Assembly (NCBI GenBank): GCA_018389105.1
Contig: JACATO010001005.1
Span: 532,501-596,500, forward strand
Direction: 5' to 3'
DNA: 64,000 nt
Source of the DNA: Nautilus pompilius
Lineage: Eukaryota; Mollusca; Cephalopoda; Nautilida; Nautilidae
Part shown: one piece after another, positions 23,601 through 33,544 of the stretch
Layout: each line of letters begins with the position of its first letter
Position numbering within the stretch: the stretch's first letter is position 1
Program-made: the position numbers and the translations under genes
The notes under the pieces: generated by a model
Databases searched by the model: none
What the model was told of the DNA's origin: nothing
Seen by the model: the letters and a program-made list of their open reading frames with translations, nothing else

Positions 23601-25779
23601 TGGTGAGCTGTGGGTTGCTACTTTAACCCATTGTGTCGTCTTACATCCTTAACTTTTAGCCTTTTCTGTATCATCACAGCTGGGAAAACAAGTAAATAAT
23701 CTGCTCTGGTGATGCAGTGGGCTAAAACATTCATAAAAGAACTAAAGAAGATTAGCAGCCAACAGGCTCAAGCAGCTTCTACAGTTAAACAAAAAATAAA
23801 TTATAAAATGTTTACTGCGTATTAGTAACTTGTACTGAAAAAAACTGGTTATCCTTGGGTCTGAATCCTGGCAGCAAAAAAAGAACACAGGTTCATTAAT
23901 TAGCTGTTACCAGTAATAAGGTAATGAGAGATGTCAAACTACGTCTGCTTTTTGTAATCAGTGCTTCACCATTGGTGTAATTATCTTTTAAATCTTTATC
24001 ACAGGCGTGGAAACCACGTTGGGGATATCATCGGCCAAAGACTGAGCTTGACGACTGGGTGATTGAAATTCCTGAAAATGCTGGTATGCTCTGTTAGCAT
24101 GAATCTGATTTAGGACAGCCATAAGTCTGGGTGGCAGGAATCACATTTAAAAACCTGTGATAATGACAAGCAGCATCTTTCTAACTGCTGGCCTGAACAC
24201 TTCAGGTGAAAGCTTAGTTGTTTAGCTATGGCCGAGTATGTTGGTATTAAGACTATAATTAAAATTTAATTGTATTAGCAATGTCCACAAATTTGTCACA
24301 GCACAAATATCATTGCATTAAATTAGCAGTTTTGACAGATTTTTAGTTTTGTTAGATTTAGTTAATTTTCACTAATACTGAACTTGGGTAGAGGTGGTTA
24401 GAGGGTCTGGATTTGAATCTCGGTTGTGGTCCACTCAGTTTGGCATACCTCCCTGGCATGACTTCTTCTTGCTTTCGTTCACCAGCTAAAAATGAAGAGT
24501 AAGGGATTTTCCTGCCAAAGTTTGAAGTTGGTGCAGGATGGGGAAGGTTTTGTCACGATTAACTGCAACATTACTATGCTCTCTCTCTCACCAGGGAAGT
24601 TATCATTGTAGAGACTGATGTGCAACGCAACTGGTACAAAGTTTTTACCTGGAAAAGTTTTTTTGCAACTTCAGAGAAATCTAAACCAGAATTGACTACA
24701 TTGGTTTGATTTCCAAAAGGAAAAAAAAAAAAAAGATAGAAGAGGTTTAAACTGGCACTGACGGTTGTCAAAAAGTTCTGCCATTTCTCTAACCATGTGC
24801 TACTTTTTGTTGCTCAAAATTTCATCTTAGTGGCTAAATGGCTGCTTATCATGAAAAATGCTAACCGTCTTTGAAAATCCAACCAAACCGTTTCTTGTAA
24901 CGTTCGTATTTTTAAAGGAAATATCTAGCACTTTTTTTTAAAAATTAGATGCCCCAGTTGAGATAAATGCTTCTGTAGGGGGTCTCGTATATCTTATTTT
25001 CTTGCCAAATCGCAAGTTGTGGTCTTTTTGAACATCGGTGACAAAAATCTTTGTTTTTGTTTTTTTTTTTAATTTAAACAAATCGACGTTTACTGAACAT
25101 CAACAAAGTGAGTGGATTGAGTTGCTTGTGGTGTTTAGCTGAGCGGTGTAGTTTTGAATGATTAAACTTCATTCAATATGCCAAAGTTTACCAAAGTCAA
25201 GGGCACTAATACGCTGAGGGGCACTGGACTTGTGCTTGTGTAAAGACCAGCTCACATAATAATTGTTGCAGTGATATTGATATTATATCCCGGTTTCTGA
25301 GATATCAGGCAGGCAGTTACTTGATTATATGAAGTTGGGGGGGGGGGAACTAGATGATGTTCTAGATGCTTGCTCTTAGGTAAACGAATGTGTCTCCCCG
25401 TATTTTCTGGATATTCCAGACTGGCTGCTCTCTGTCACCTCTCGCAGGTTTCAAATTTCACAATCCGCCTTTTTTTATTATTCCTCTTTTGGTTCTTCGC
25501 CCATAATCTGCAATTCCCAAAATCCAGTCAGTGAAGGAACAGAAACGAGTCAACCCCTCGGTGGTGGACATCCTGAAAATAAAAAAAGGGGGGTGGGGGT
25601 GTGGGTGTGTGTGTGTGGGAAGGTTCCGTGTCAGTGCGTTCTAGAATAAAACTGTCAGCTCGTAAGGCTGGAAATGTATATTAAAAAAAAAAAGAAAGAA
25701 AAAAGATAAATCTTTCAGTGTTTCAAAAATATTACCTTTTAAATCTTCACTCTTAACCCTTTTCATATTTGAAGTGAAG

Positions 25780-25812
<33 letters not shown>

Positions 25813-28800
25813 CTCTTCCCCACCCTGAGGAAAGAGATATTTCGGATTTTACTACTTAATTGGAAATTACCCTTTCTCTTAAAGTAATTAAAATATTTGA
25901 CTGCATTCGGTAAGGTTTAAATGTGTATATAGTTCTAGTTAGAAGGAGTTTCTGACAGCCTTGTAGCATTTGTCAGGTTATCGAGAAAATAAAGAAACGT
26001 TCCCATTCAGACCAGCCACAGCAGCATTTGTTGTAACGTTGTTGTCGTTCCTTTCTTCTGTCGTTTCTAGATCCATATAAAGATTACTTTGCAAAGAGGA
26101 AGGAAGAGAAGAGCGAGCGAGTTGCTAAGAATGAATTACAACGGCTAAGAAACATCGCCAGGTCTCAGAAAACGAAAGGTAATATAAATATTGAGAGAGA
26201 GAGAGATTACCAGAGAGTTATTAATTACATATTATTTCTTTCTGTGAAGATGCATTTAAAAAAAAAAAAAATGCTATTTTGATTTTTGTTTTTTATTAAT
26301 GCTTCTGGCCTTTTCGGCAGAGAGAAAGCAGCAGTAGTTGATGGCGGTCTTTGTTTACCTGGATACGTGAAGAATATTTTTCCATGTGTTAACTTAGTGT
26401 CGGTGATGTTGAGCGTAATTCGTTTTAAGATGCTGAAATTTTCTTTGTGGTCACAAAGTTGTTGCTTACCATCATTTTCATAGACAGTAGCTTAAGGTGT
26501 CCAGAACTGTTTTTGTTTGCTTAATTGATTTTATAAGATGGTGGGGATGCGTGTTTTTATTAATTGCCTTGTTTGATTGTGTAAAATTCAGGTTTAAGTT
26601 CTGTGACCATCATCGGTAAAACCGTATTGTGACCAGGGGGTTGGTTTTGTATTCTTAGTGCCAGGTGTTGGATTGACACCCTTAGAGAACCCAACAAGAG
26701 ATCATGTAAGAAGGGCCATTAGCGTTGCCAGGAGGTCCACTGCCTCCATCGGCCGATTTACCCGCAAATTACCCAAAGAGAAGCCGGCGAAAAACATGGG
26801 AAAGAAAAGGAAGGTAAGCAATTGAGGAAAAAAAAATTATTTAAAATAATGTAATATCAGTTTATCTTTGTTTTGTTTTTAAGTTGAGAAGCTCTGACTT
26901 TTGAGGAGACGAGCTGTGTTAGGCTCATTGAAATGGTGGGGGGGGATATGGAATATGGAGTAGAAAAAGAAAATCCAAAGATGGCCGTTCATTAAGGGGT
27001 CTGAATGCAAATATAAACATCTCAAATCAGGATTCACTTAGATCATAAACTGATCAGCTTGTGTTGGCAGACTGTTTATATTTAATGATAAATGGTTTAC
27101 AGTTGGAGCACATTCATAAAAGAAAAACAAAAAAACACTAGACAACAGCTTAAATAGGGATAGGACTACCTTCTAGTCTGGATGGTAGCTTTATCTTATC
27201 GTGACATGGATTCTACAAGACGCTACACAACGTTCTTTGGTATTTGTAACCATCCGTCCATGAGCAACACGTGTACTTGGCCCAAAGAAGAAGGAAGATA
27301 TGGACAAGCTTAGACACGCCACTCCAGAATGTCCTTCAGATGCTTGGGTTGGCCAGGGAAGGTGTGTGAATTTACATTCACACATTATAAACTAGTCCTG
27401 CTCAATACAGGTTCCATGGCTGGTGGTGTTGTAGTACTATAAAATTCCATTCACGCCTAGATACAGAACCACAATGCCTATCTTTGCGGACAGGACGAGT
27501 CGGGGTTAGTTAGACCGCGCAACCTATCTTTGGTTTCTTTTCCAGTCATAATGCTCCAGACACTCCTGCTCTCAGCTTGCTTTTGTACACAGACCCACCT
27601 TCTACCAAAGCCTATACATTTCTGAAACGTACTAGAAACATCCAAACAAAACTCATCTGAAAATAGATTTGCTGTATTCATATCCGGCCAGGTTTTATTT
27701 GAATAAGTGTTGGCAATCTTTTTATACCTAGCTGCGTTGATGCTGTGGAAATGGAAGCTGTATTGTCCAGCCGATTAATTATAATGGGTGTACTAATTTT
27801 CCACAGTTTGAACCCAACCATGGTGATATGCAGAAAGAACTGTCCAGTCAACTGGCCATTTTGAACAAAATTGAGAAGAAGAAGCCCACCCTGGATGTCA
27901 CAAAGGCTACAGATCAGTACATGGAGAAGCGTAAAAGGTGAGCATGATTGTTTTCTTAGATTTATAAATTTACAAGCTTTTTTTTTGAGGACTTGTGGTT
28001 TCAGTGTAAATATATGAGAGTTACATGTGCAGTGGTAGTAATCTCTGCTCCCAGATGGCGCTGTAAGTGCTGCACCCATTATTTCTTAATAGTTTTCACA
28101 GCAATTCCTTGATGAATTTGGATCTATTATAAAAAAACCCACAAAGTGATCAAAAGGTGAGAGTCTGGCATCTTGACAGGCTGTGGAATGATTGCCTTGA
28201 AAGAAAGTTCCCCTTTTTTCAAGTAAAGCTAAAGTTAAAGCACCTAGCAAAACCATGCACGACGCAGCTGCGTCTTTCCTGGATTCACATGAAATGCGAG
28301 TGTGGTAAATAGGCGGGGCTGTTGTGCTTCCTAACAACCGACTTTTCACTTGTGTAAATAGAGTTTAAGGGATGATTTAAATTATCAGGTTTGCGGTTTT
28401 AAAAATTGACAGATAGAACATTATTACACACAAAAAAGTAGAATTGGGGCTTCTTGTTTTGGTTTTTTTTTTTTTAGAATGATTTTTCTTTCCATAAAGG
28501 GCTGATAAAAAAAAAGTTGTCTGTCATAGAGGATGTATTCATGTTCATAATCCCCCTGTCCTGATTTTTGAGGGTGTCTCGTGCAGTGAACTAGAATAAG
28601 GGGAGGTAGGGGTATCAGCCTTAAATTAGCTAGGTATGGTTGGGGACTCTTGAGCTGTGGTTAAGGTGTCATGGGCTACCTGTGGAATCTATACTGCATG
28701 TTTCATTTTTACCTTTGGGAGGAGATAACCCATGCTGTCAGCTGGTGAAGACTGAGAAGAAACCATGATAGGCAGGTATCTCAGACTGAGCTGGTCCCTC

Positions 28801-29827
28801 AACCATGGCGTTCCAGTACTGTATCTACCACCAGATCAGTGGCCATCCATGTTCTTGATAAAAGGTCATTATCAAAAGTAAATTGTTACTTTTCATTTTA
28901 GATCTCTTACTGTTTTGTGTGTGTAGAAACTGATAGACAAATGTACTGATAATTGGACATTTGAGTCTCTCAAAATGCCTAGTTGTATTTGCATAACTGT
29001 GACCAGCGGAGTGTTGTGCATGTGGATAGTCAATAAGATGAGGGTCGCCACAGCGATGGAGCAGACAGCCCCTCGCTGTTGTCACAGTGCACTGATGCTG
29101 GACTTTCCAGATAAGAACAAGCAGTTTTCTGTGATATAAAAGAAATAGGACCATGAAAAATAAAAAAAATAGTAGAATAGTTCATTCATAGCTACAAATA
29201 AGTTCTAATTATGTACAGTAAGTATTTTTAGTCAGGGAGTTTGTTGGAATGGTATTTTCTAATCGTTAGTGGATTTTATTAAATTTAACTTTGGTTGAAA
29301 TTAGGAAGATGATAATGATGATGTGGTGATAGTTGGATGGAGGATAAAATGAGATTTTGCACTTTTTTCCTCATATGGGAAAGAGGGGGTTGGTTATAAT
29401 TTTGAGTCAGTGAGGAACCTTAGTAAATTGATTTTTGGGTAAATGTTTGCATTGCTGATACATCTGCAGCACATCTAGACTGACGTCAGCCCTCTACAAG
29501 TGACACTTGTTTATATAATACACGTCTCAATTCTGGAGTCCAATTTGCGACACATCGTCGAGGCCCCTGTAGGAAATATTTACCACTACTAATGATGGTG
29601 GTATAATAAGATTTCCAGCTGATCCTTGTCTTTTTGAGGAGGAAAATTTGATTTGTCACTTCCTCTGTTGCTTTTTTATTTTTAAGGGAGGGGGGGGTTA
29701 TGTTACATTTTTAAAACATAATCTGTCTCCCCTAATTTTTATCTGCAGATCTAGAGGGAAGAAAAGTGGTTCCGAGCAGGGCAATAAAGGAAAGAGAAGA
29801 GGGAACAGAAAGCGACCGGGCAAATGA
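17465..29827 (+). CDS. RRS1: RRS1, ribosome biogenesis regulatory protein (complete, 10 coding exons)
   Basis: Joining ten exons (17465-17616, 20571-20643, 21486-21524, 22093-22131, 23044-23145, 24005-24083, 26071-26178, 26659-26813, 27807-27937, 29749-29827) gives 957 nt, 318 residues and a TGA stop. RRS1 is a nucleolar factor that, with RPF2, helps load 5S RNP (5S rRNA, uL18, uL5) onto pre-60S particles. Family marks in order are LLASDPNPLD, ARDNTQLLINKIWQ-LPTE, IPREKP-VPKPKPLTKWEKFA, WGYHRP, the DPYKDYFAKRKEEK block, NELQRLRN, STASIGRF-LPKEKP, KKRK and a Lys/Arg-rich tail, which suits a nucleolar RNA-binding protein. Human RRS1 is about 365 residues, with a longer basic tail. The ATG at 17,465 is chosen because the sequence from MADLVECILR fits the family and the upstream in-frame stretch lacks an ATG. 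The two 39-nt exons are notable. The identification is firm. Confidence 0.97.
17985..18580 (+). repeat. Composite CA-rich microsatellite, about 0.6 kb
   Basis: Arrays of (CA)n alternate with ACATAAATATAC-type units. Translated frames over it (Cys/Val/Tyr-rich) are artefacts. Confidence 0.95.
19080..19790 (-). mobile_element. Tc1/mariner-like remnant
   Basis: Near 19,440-19,370 the minus strand gives IFCDESRFQKCSSGDHAEFG, the (S/C)DESRF block around the first catalytic Asp of Tc1-like transposases. The segment 19,655-19,770 is alignable by eye with 33,400-33,515, so both come from one family. Heavily decayed. Confidence 0.55.
20140..20215 (-). repeat. SINE-like scrap
   Basis: On the minus strand, GCTGGAGTTTGATTCTTG contains a B-box-like word followed by a body like the other SINE copies. 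Confidence 0.3.
20571..20643 (+). CDS. RRS1: RRS1 coding exon 2
   Basis: 73 nt after a long T-rich tract and TTTCTAG. It completes the split Arg and encodes KDKDGYLCTLARDNTQLLIN followed by KIWQ; donor CAA|GTAAGA. ARDNTQLLIN is the family signature. Confidence 0.95.
20644..22092 (+). other. RRS1 introns 2 and 3 (interrupted by exon 3 at 21,486-21,524)
   Basis: AT-rich sequence with no element recognised. Intron 3 ends in a long T-rich polypyrimidine tract. Confidence 0.7.
21486..21524 (+). CDS. RRS1: RRS1 coding exon 3 (39-nt micro-exon)
   Basis: Encodes LPTEVVDNIIVAK in phase 0 at both ends, between TTCCAG and GTAAGG. It corresponds to LPTERVEEAIVAR of human RRS1. Skipping it would remove 13 residues without changing frame. 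Confidence 0.93.
22093..22131 (+). CDS. RRS1: RRS1 coding exon 4 (39-nt micro-exon)
   Basis: Encodes LPKPKTVIPREKP, phase 0 at both ends, between a T-rich TTTGCAG and GTGAGT. It matches the human LPEPTTRLPREKP segment. Like exon 3 it is 39 nt long and starts with Leu-Pro. Confidence 0.93.
22370..22610 (+). repeat. SINE-like copy in RRS1 intron 4
   Basis: It contains AGTTTGATCTGTGGTCCAGG, CAGCTTGGTTTGGCGTGC and the 3' end word GTGGAGACTGGTGTGTGGCA, which match the 24.4- and 54.2-kb copies. Open frames over it come from the SINE. Confidence 0.5.
23044..23145 (+). CDS. RRS1: RRS1 coding exon 5
   Basis: 102 nt in phase 0. It encodes VPKPKPLTKWEKFAKLKSIK, a basic run and KVWDENEQ; donor CAG|GTAAAC. 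This is the conserved PRPLTRWQQFA-type core. Confidence 0.95.
23146..24004 (+). other. RRS1 intron 5
   Basis: Starts GTAAAC and ends ATCACAG. It has a G run near 23,350 and a weak B-box-like word near 23,860; otherwise nothing. Confidence 0.6.
24005..24083 (+). CDS. RRS1: RRS1 coding exon 6
   Basis: 79 nt. Encodes AWKPRWGYHRPKTELDDWVI then EIPENA; donor TG|GTATGC. It matches the human RRRWGYQRA...WLIEVPGNA segment. Confidence 0.95.
24385..24640 (+). repeat. SINE copy in RRS1 intron 6 (tRNA-derived type)
   Basis: Head with AGAGGTGGTTAGAGGGTCTG and B-box-like GGATTTGAATCTCGG, body CAGTTTGGCATACCTCCCTG, tail GTAGAGACTGATGTGCAACG. One of the better preserved copies, with the same order of words as at 54.2 kb. 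Confidence 0.6.
24641..26070 (+). other. Rest of RRS1 intron 6
   Basis: AT-rich, with G runs near 25,340, a GT-rich run near 25,600 and (CA)n at about 25,786-25,811. No element recognised. Confidence 0.6.
26071..26178 (+). CDS. RRS1: RRS1 coding exon 7
   Basis: 108 nt after GTTTCTAG. Encodes DPYKDYFAKRKEEKSERVAK, then NELQRLRNIARSQKTK; donor AAG|GTAATA. Highly charged helix matching the human DPLEDQFAKR...NELNRLRN region. Confidence 0.95.
26659..26813 (+). CDS. RRS1: RRS1 coding exon 8
   Basis: 155 nt. Encodes VPGVGLTPLENPTRDHVRRA, then SVARRSTASIGRF and LPKEKP, ending GKKRK; donor AAG|GTAAGC. STAS(I/V)GRF and LPKEK are diagnostic. Confidence 0.95.
27150..27700 (-). mobile_element. Tc1/mariner-like remnant in RRS1 intron 8
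   Basis: Minus-strand FSDEFCLDV and a downstream Arg-rich segment correspond to the (L)FSDEFCFD block of Tc1-like DDE transposases. Toward 27,200 the sequence LMDGWLQIPKNVV followed by RLVESMSR fits their C-terminal EWxxIPQxxIxxLVxSMxRR signature. Frame is lost between the parts. Confidence 0.6.
27807..27937 (+). CDS. RRS1: RRS1 coding exon 9
   Basis: 131 nt after TTCCACAG. Encodes FEPNHGDMQKELSSQLAILN then KKKPTLDVTKATDQYMEKRK; donor AAG|GTGAGC. It matches the human SKKPQLDVTRATNKQM segment. Confidence 0.95.
27938..29748 (+). other. RRS1 intron 9
   Basis: Starts GTGAGC and ends ATCTGCAG. Besides the SINE copy at about 28.6-28.85 kb, nothing is recognised. Confidence 0.7.
28610..28850 (-). 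repeat. SINE copy in RRS1 intron 9
   Basis: Read on the minus strand it gives CCATGGTTGAGGGACCAGCT, then CATGGTTTCTTCTCAGTCTT and CACCAGCTGACAGCATGGG, matching the 56.3-kb copy. Confidence 0.5.
29749..29827 (+). CDS. RRS1: RRS1 coding exon 10 with stop codon
   Basis: 79 nt after ATCTGCAG. Encodes the basic tail SRGKKSGSEQGNKGKRRGNR, then KRPGK and TGA (29,825-29,827). The tail is rich in Lys, Arg and Gly. Confidence 0.94.
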
Positions 29828-29850
29828 ATGAACCTTTGTGGATTACTGTA

Positions 29851-29856
29851 AATAAA
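29851..29856 (+). terminator. RRS1: RRS1 poly(A) signal AATAAA
   Basis: A perfect AATAAA lies 23 nt after the RRS1 stop codon, implying a very short 3' UTR of roughly 40-50 nt. Confidence 0.8.
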
Positions 29857-31695
29857 GCTAAATTTTAGGGAAGAAAAAAAAACCCAACAGATAATGAAAT
29901 GTAGTGGCAGTTGTTTCTTACCAGTCTGTTTGTCATGGAGCCGGAAATTCAGATAAATTTGATGCTTTTTTAGGGGTGTTCGGGAAGGATGCCCGGGTTG
30001 GTATTTTGTCTCAAGCAGTGGAAGGACGGTTCCAAAAGCCAGTAAATCATCAGATATAGTTTGGCTGAAGTACTCAGCTTCCATTTGCTTGAGCATAACT
30101 GGATACATCATTTCTCAAGACCCAACCAACTCTAATTCTGAAAGGATTTCTCAGGGAGTGGGTTACACCTTTAATGAAAAAGGAATCTGGGGTGTTTTGG
30201 GGAGGGGCTTACCTTTATAAGGTCTGTTTTGTGGCTTTTCATTACTAAGACGCCACTGAAAAGTAGATTCGTCACCAGGGGTTTTAAATTTTCTCCCCCG
30301 GTCTCGTGTGATTGCAGTAGATCGGGGATGGGAAATCGTTGCCATTGACAACCCATGGTAGGTGGATTAACTGATCATCGACGAATTAATTTACCTGCTT
30401 AACAAGAAAAAGGGGGGGGGTAGACAGACAAGTCTTCCCCCCTTTATTTAAAGTAAAAACGTAAAGAGTTTTGCCCTCCAAGTGTATTAACGCTTGTTAG
30501 AACACATTTAAAGTAAGGAAAGATAACTCCTCGTGTCAAATAGACAATAATGATGGTGGTGGTGATAAAAAATGGCAAAAAAGTTTTTAAAGCAGTGTGT
30601 GTGAGAGAGAGAGAGAGAGAGATCCGAAAGAAGTTTAAATCCACTGATCGTGTAAAAATAAAAATTGATTTCACAATGCATCTTTTCAAAAGTCAACTTA
30701 GAGTTCCCTGCTCTTGTGGGTACAAGACCCCTCCTCGTGGTTTAGCTGTAACAATAATGACATCTTAGATTTATCTGTTTGTCAATTGTATTCTCTCATG
30801 CGTGTAACATATTTGTTCCTTCAATTTATTTAGGTTTTCATTTTTTCCCAATTATCTGTTGACATCCAACCTGTTCCTGGCAAATGGGGGAAACAGAAAT
30901 GTGTGCTAGCTTCGTATACAACTTGATGTCTGTAGTTGCTCTCCCATTGTATATCGCTACGATACTACATTCAAGGGCGATAACTTTTCGGTTCGTGTTA
31001 TTTCGTCTGATGAAGTCACTGGCACTCGCCATAACTCTGAAATCTCAGTACAGAACCCTCCCCACCACACCCCCAACCAAAATATATCAGAAACTGCTCC
31101 CTGGTGCTGAGAAAATGTTTACTGTAGGATACAACTTCAAGGCCTCAGAACTTATTTTCCAAAAAAAAATTTACTTCAACATTAACTGTCTACAGATTCT
31201 AAGAAACTGGAAGAGATCGGTCCAATCTTCTAAAGGCATTTGTACACTTCTACACGGATAAAACAGCAGCCATCACGAAATGTGGAGTTTCCTGCCAGGA
31301 GATAGTGCAGCCTTTTTTTTTGTTTTTTATTCAGTTATGATTGAGTACACCTGTACTCAGTTACCATTCATCCTCGACTGACTGAAACCGTTTTTGTCTG
31401 CCATCAAGCAAAATGTGGGTGATCTCAGCTAAATTTTTGGTGCTGACTTCAAATCTGAAGTCAGAATTTGGCTGGGACGTCAGGTTTTGAGATATGTATA
31501 AGGAGGAATTTCACCACTAACGCCATATTATGACTTACGCTATATGAACTATATAAAGCTTGAACAACAATATTTGGTATTCAAATGTTTAATGTGAAAC
31601 ATATTTGCCAGATCAGACAACAGATGCACAAGAAAGACTGATAAAAGCAGTGTGGAAGATATTGAACGCATTTAACTCACATAGTAGGTACATTC
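29857..31695. other. Intergenic DNA after RRS1
   Basis: No gene supported. It contains a short (GA)n at about 30,605-30,621. A 125-codon plus frame (30,884-31,261) has no family resemblance or splice context. Confidence 0.4.
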
Positions 31696-31702
31696 CAAAT
31701 GT

Positions 31703-32690
31703 TCAAAAATGTTTCAGACATTTGTTCTTGCGCTTATGTGAGGTATCAGTCTTCCTCTGGAGGAACCAACAGTAATCACCCATCATGTTTGGATTGAATT
31801 TGCCCTGATATCTGTTTTCCATCACCTTTATGTCTTGGTGGAACCTTTCACCATGCTCATCACTGACAACCCCTAGATTGATTGGAAAAATATCAGGATG
31901 CGAATGCAGAAAATGCATCTTTAGAGACATCCTGGCCCCCATTCGCTGATACGTCATTAGCATGTTTTCCACATATTCAGCATAGCGCTCAGCTCTACAT
32001 TTGCCAAGAAAGTTCTGTACAACTAAAATAAATGCTTCCTATGCTACAGACTCCAGTAGGTTCAGCTTATTTTTTGAACCCATCATCACGCATGAGTTCT
32101 TGAATTTCGGGCCCCACAAAAATTTTTCCTTTGAGTTTAGCTTCACTTTTGTTAGCACCAAACTTCTCTGTTAGGTACTTGAAGCCATCGCTATCTTTAT
32201 CCATGGCTTTGACAAAGTTTTTCATAAGGCCGAGTTTGATATGAAGTGGTGGAAGATAGACATTCTGAGGGTCTATCAATGGCAGCACATTGTACCTGCC
32301 AACTATAGGTTCCTGTCGCATAGGCCAGTCTTTTCAAGTTTAATGGATGGCATCATTACGGCTGTTCCAAAGACACAAGAAACACACGTGTTTTGTGTAC
32401 CATAGCTGCAATCCAAGGAGAGAAATAACTTTGAGATCACCACAAATTTTCCATTTATGGTCCGAATAACTCAGTCACTTTCAAAAGGAGTTCTATCAAC
32501 TCACACGTCTCTTTCAAGCCAACTGCAGGAGTTATAGGAACTGAAGGTTTTTGGTCATCATGATGTAACAGCTCAGCTTTAGGGCTTAGTTTGCTACACT
32601 CTATGAATAACCCCCATTCATCAGTCACATGCCATAACTAAAATACGTGACGTCCTAGAGCAAAACGGTTTTCAGATTTGAAATCATCGT
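31703..32690 (-). pseudogene. Broken copy of an uncharacterised multi-copy invertebrate protein, probably element-encoded
   Basis: Minus-strand frames give, in order, EWGLFIECSKLSPKAELLHH, the NVYLPPLHIKLGLMKNFVKA block, FGANKSEAKLKGKIFVGPEI, MSLKMHFLHSHPDIFPINLG, VVSDEHGERFHQDIKVMENR and a terminal YCWFLQRKTD with a basic end. I recall the same series of blocks in many uncharacterised proteins of arthropods, cnidarians and other invertebrates, often in high copy number, which suggests a transposable element. No domain name is known to me. The copy is broken, with several interruptions, and only the C-terminal part (roughly 320 residues' worth) is present. No flanking repeats were found. It lies between RRS1 and SNX14. 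Confidence 0.7.
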
Positions 32691-33059
32691 GTGGAATACT
32701 ACAAAATGAGTGTGATAGTGTTCCAGTGGCAAAACCATTGTTGTCCAGTGTTATCTGTAATTAGTAAATTGTTTCATATATTTAAACATTTTTTGTTATA
32801 CCTCTATCAACAAAATATTCTAATATCTGTCTTGAAATGTCAGAAATTCTACACAGACAAACAAGTCTCAGTGTCAATGGGCAACCAAAATAAAGCAAAT
32901 TTCATTTTAAAGAAATTGAAAACAAATTGCTTACATTTAAAAAGGAACTAGATCATGAAATGTCCAGCAAAAGGAATATACTGAGAATTTATTTATTTTT
33001 GGAAAATTACTTAAAAGTAAAATGAGATACTCAACATAATAATGTGCTCAGCAGAATTG

Positions 33060-33540
33060 AGACATCCTTCAAATAGTGCTAATTATTTCTTTTCATCACT
33101 GTGGTCCATATCCTGACATTCTCACCTCCATACTTGAACATGGGCTGAAGACGTGAGATTAAAGCGATCTTCAAACTCAGGTGTGAATTGTTGGGATCTG
33201 GAGAAGAGTACATACTAGCGAGTCTTACCATACATATCCTATGATAGGACCATTTGAAGAGTTTTCATTTCTAGAGAGGTTTCTTATGTCCTAAACATCC
33301 CACATAGGTAGGTCAGACTGGTCTGTGCCATGTTTCTCTTGTATGATGTCAGCAAGGGAATCTGGTCATCGGCGAGTGCGGATATGGCAAGCAATGGCAT
33401 GTTACACTCTTACTGTTGAAAGGTCACTTTGATGCAGGAATGACATTTACCTCAGTGATCTCCATTATGCTATTGGCCACATCCAAAAGAAATGCCGAGA
33501 TCTGTCGATGATTCTGTTCTTAACAAGACCTCAGTTAAAT
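33060..33540 (-). mobile_element. Tc1/mariner-like remnant
   Basis: Minus-strand DRFNLTSSAHVQVWR (about 33,200-33,150) fits the block after the first catalytic Asp of Tc1-like transposases. The segment 33,400-33,515 matches 19,655-19,770. Very decayed. Confidence 0.5.
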
Positions 33541-33544
33541 TGGA

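Noticed and set aside
27678-28079. 133-codon minus-strand frame
   Set aside because: Antisense shadow of RRS1 exon 9 and flanking intron.
29698-30111. 137-codon minus-strand frame
   Set aside because: Antisense to RRS1 exon 10 and its 3' flank; no family match.
30884-31261. 125-codon plus frame after RRS1
   Set aside because: No known domain, no splice context and ordinary AT-rich composition.
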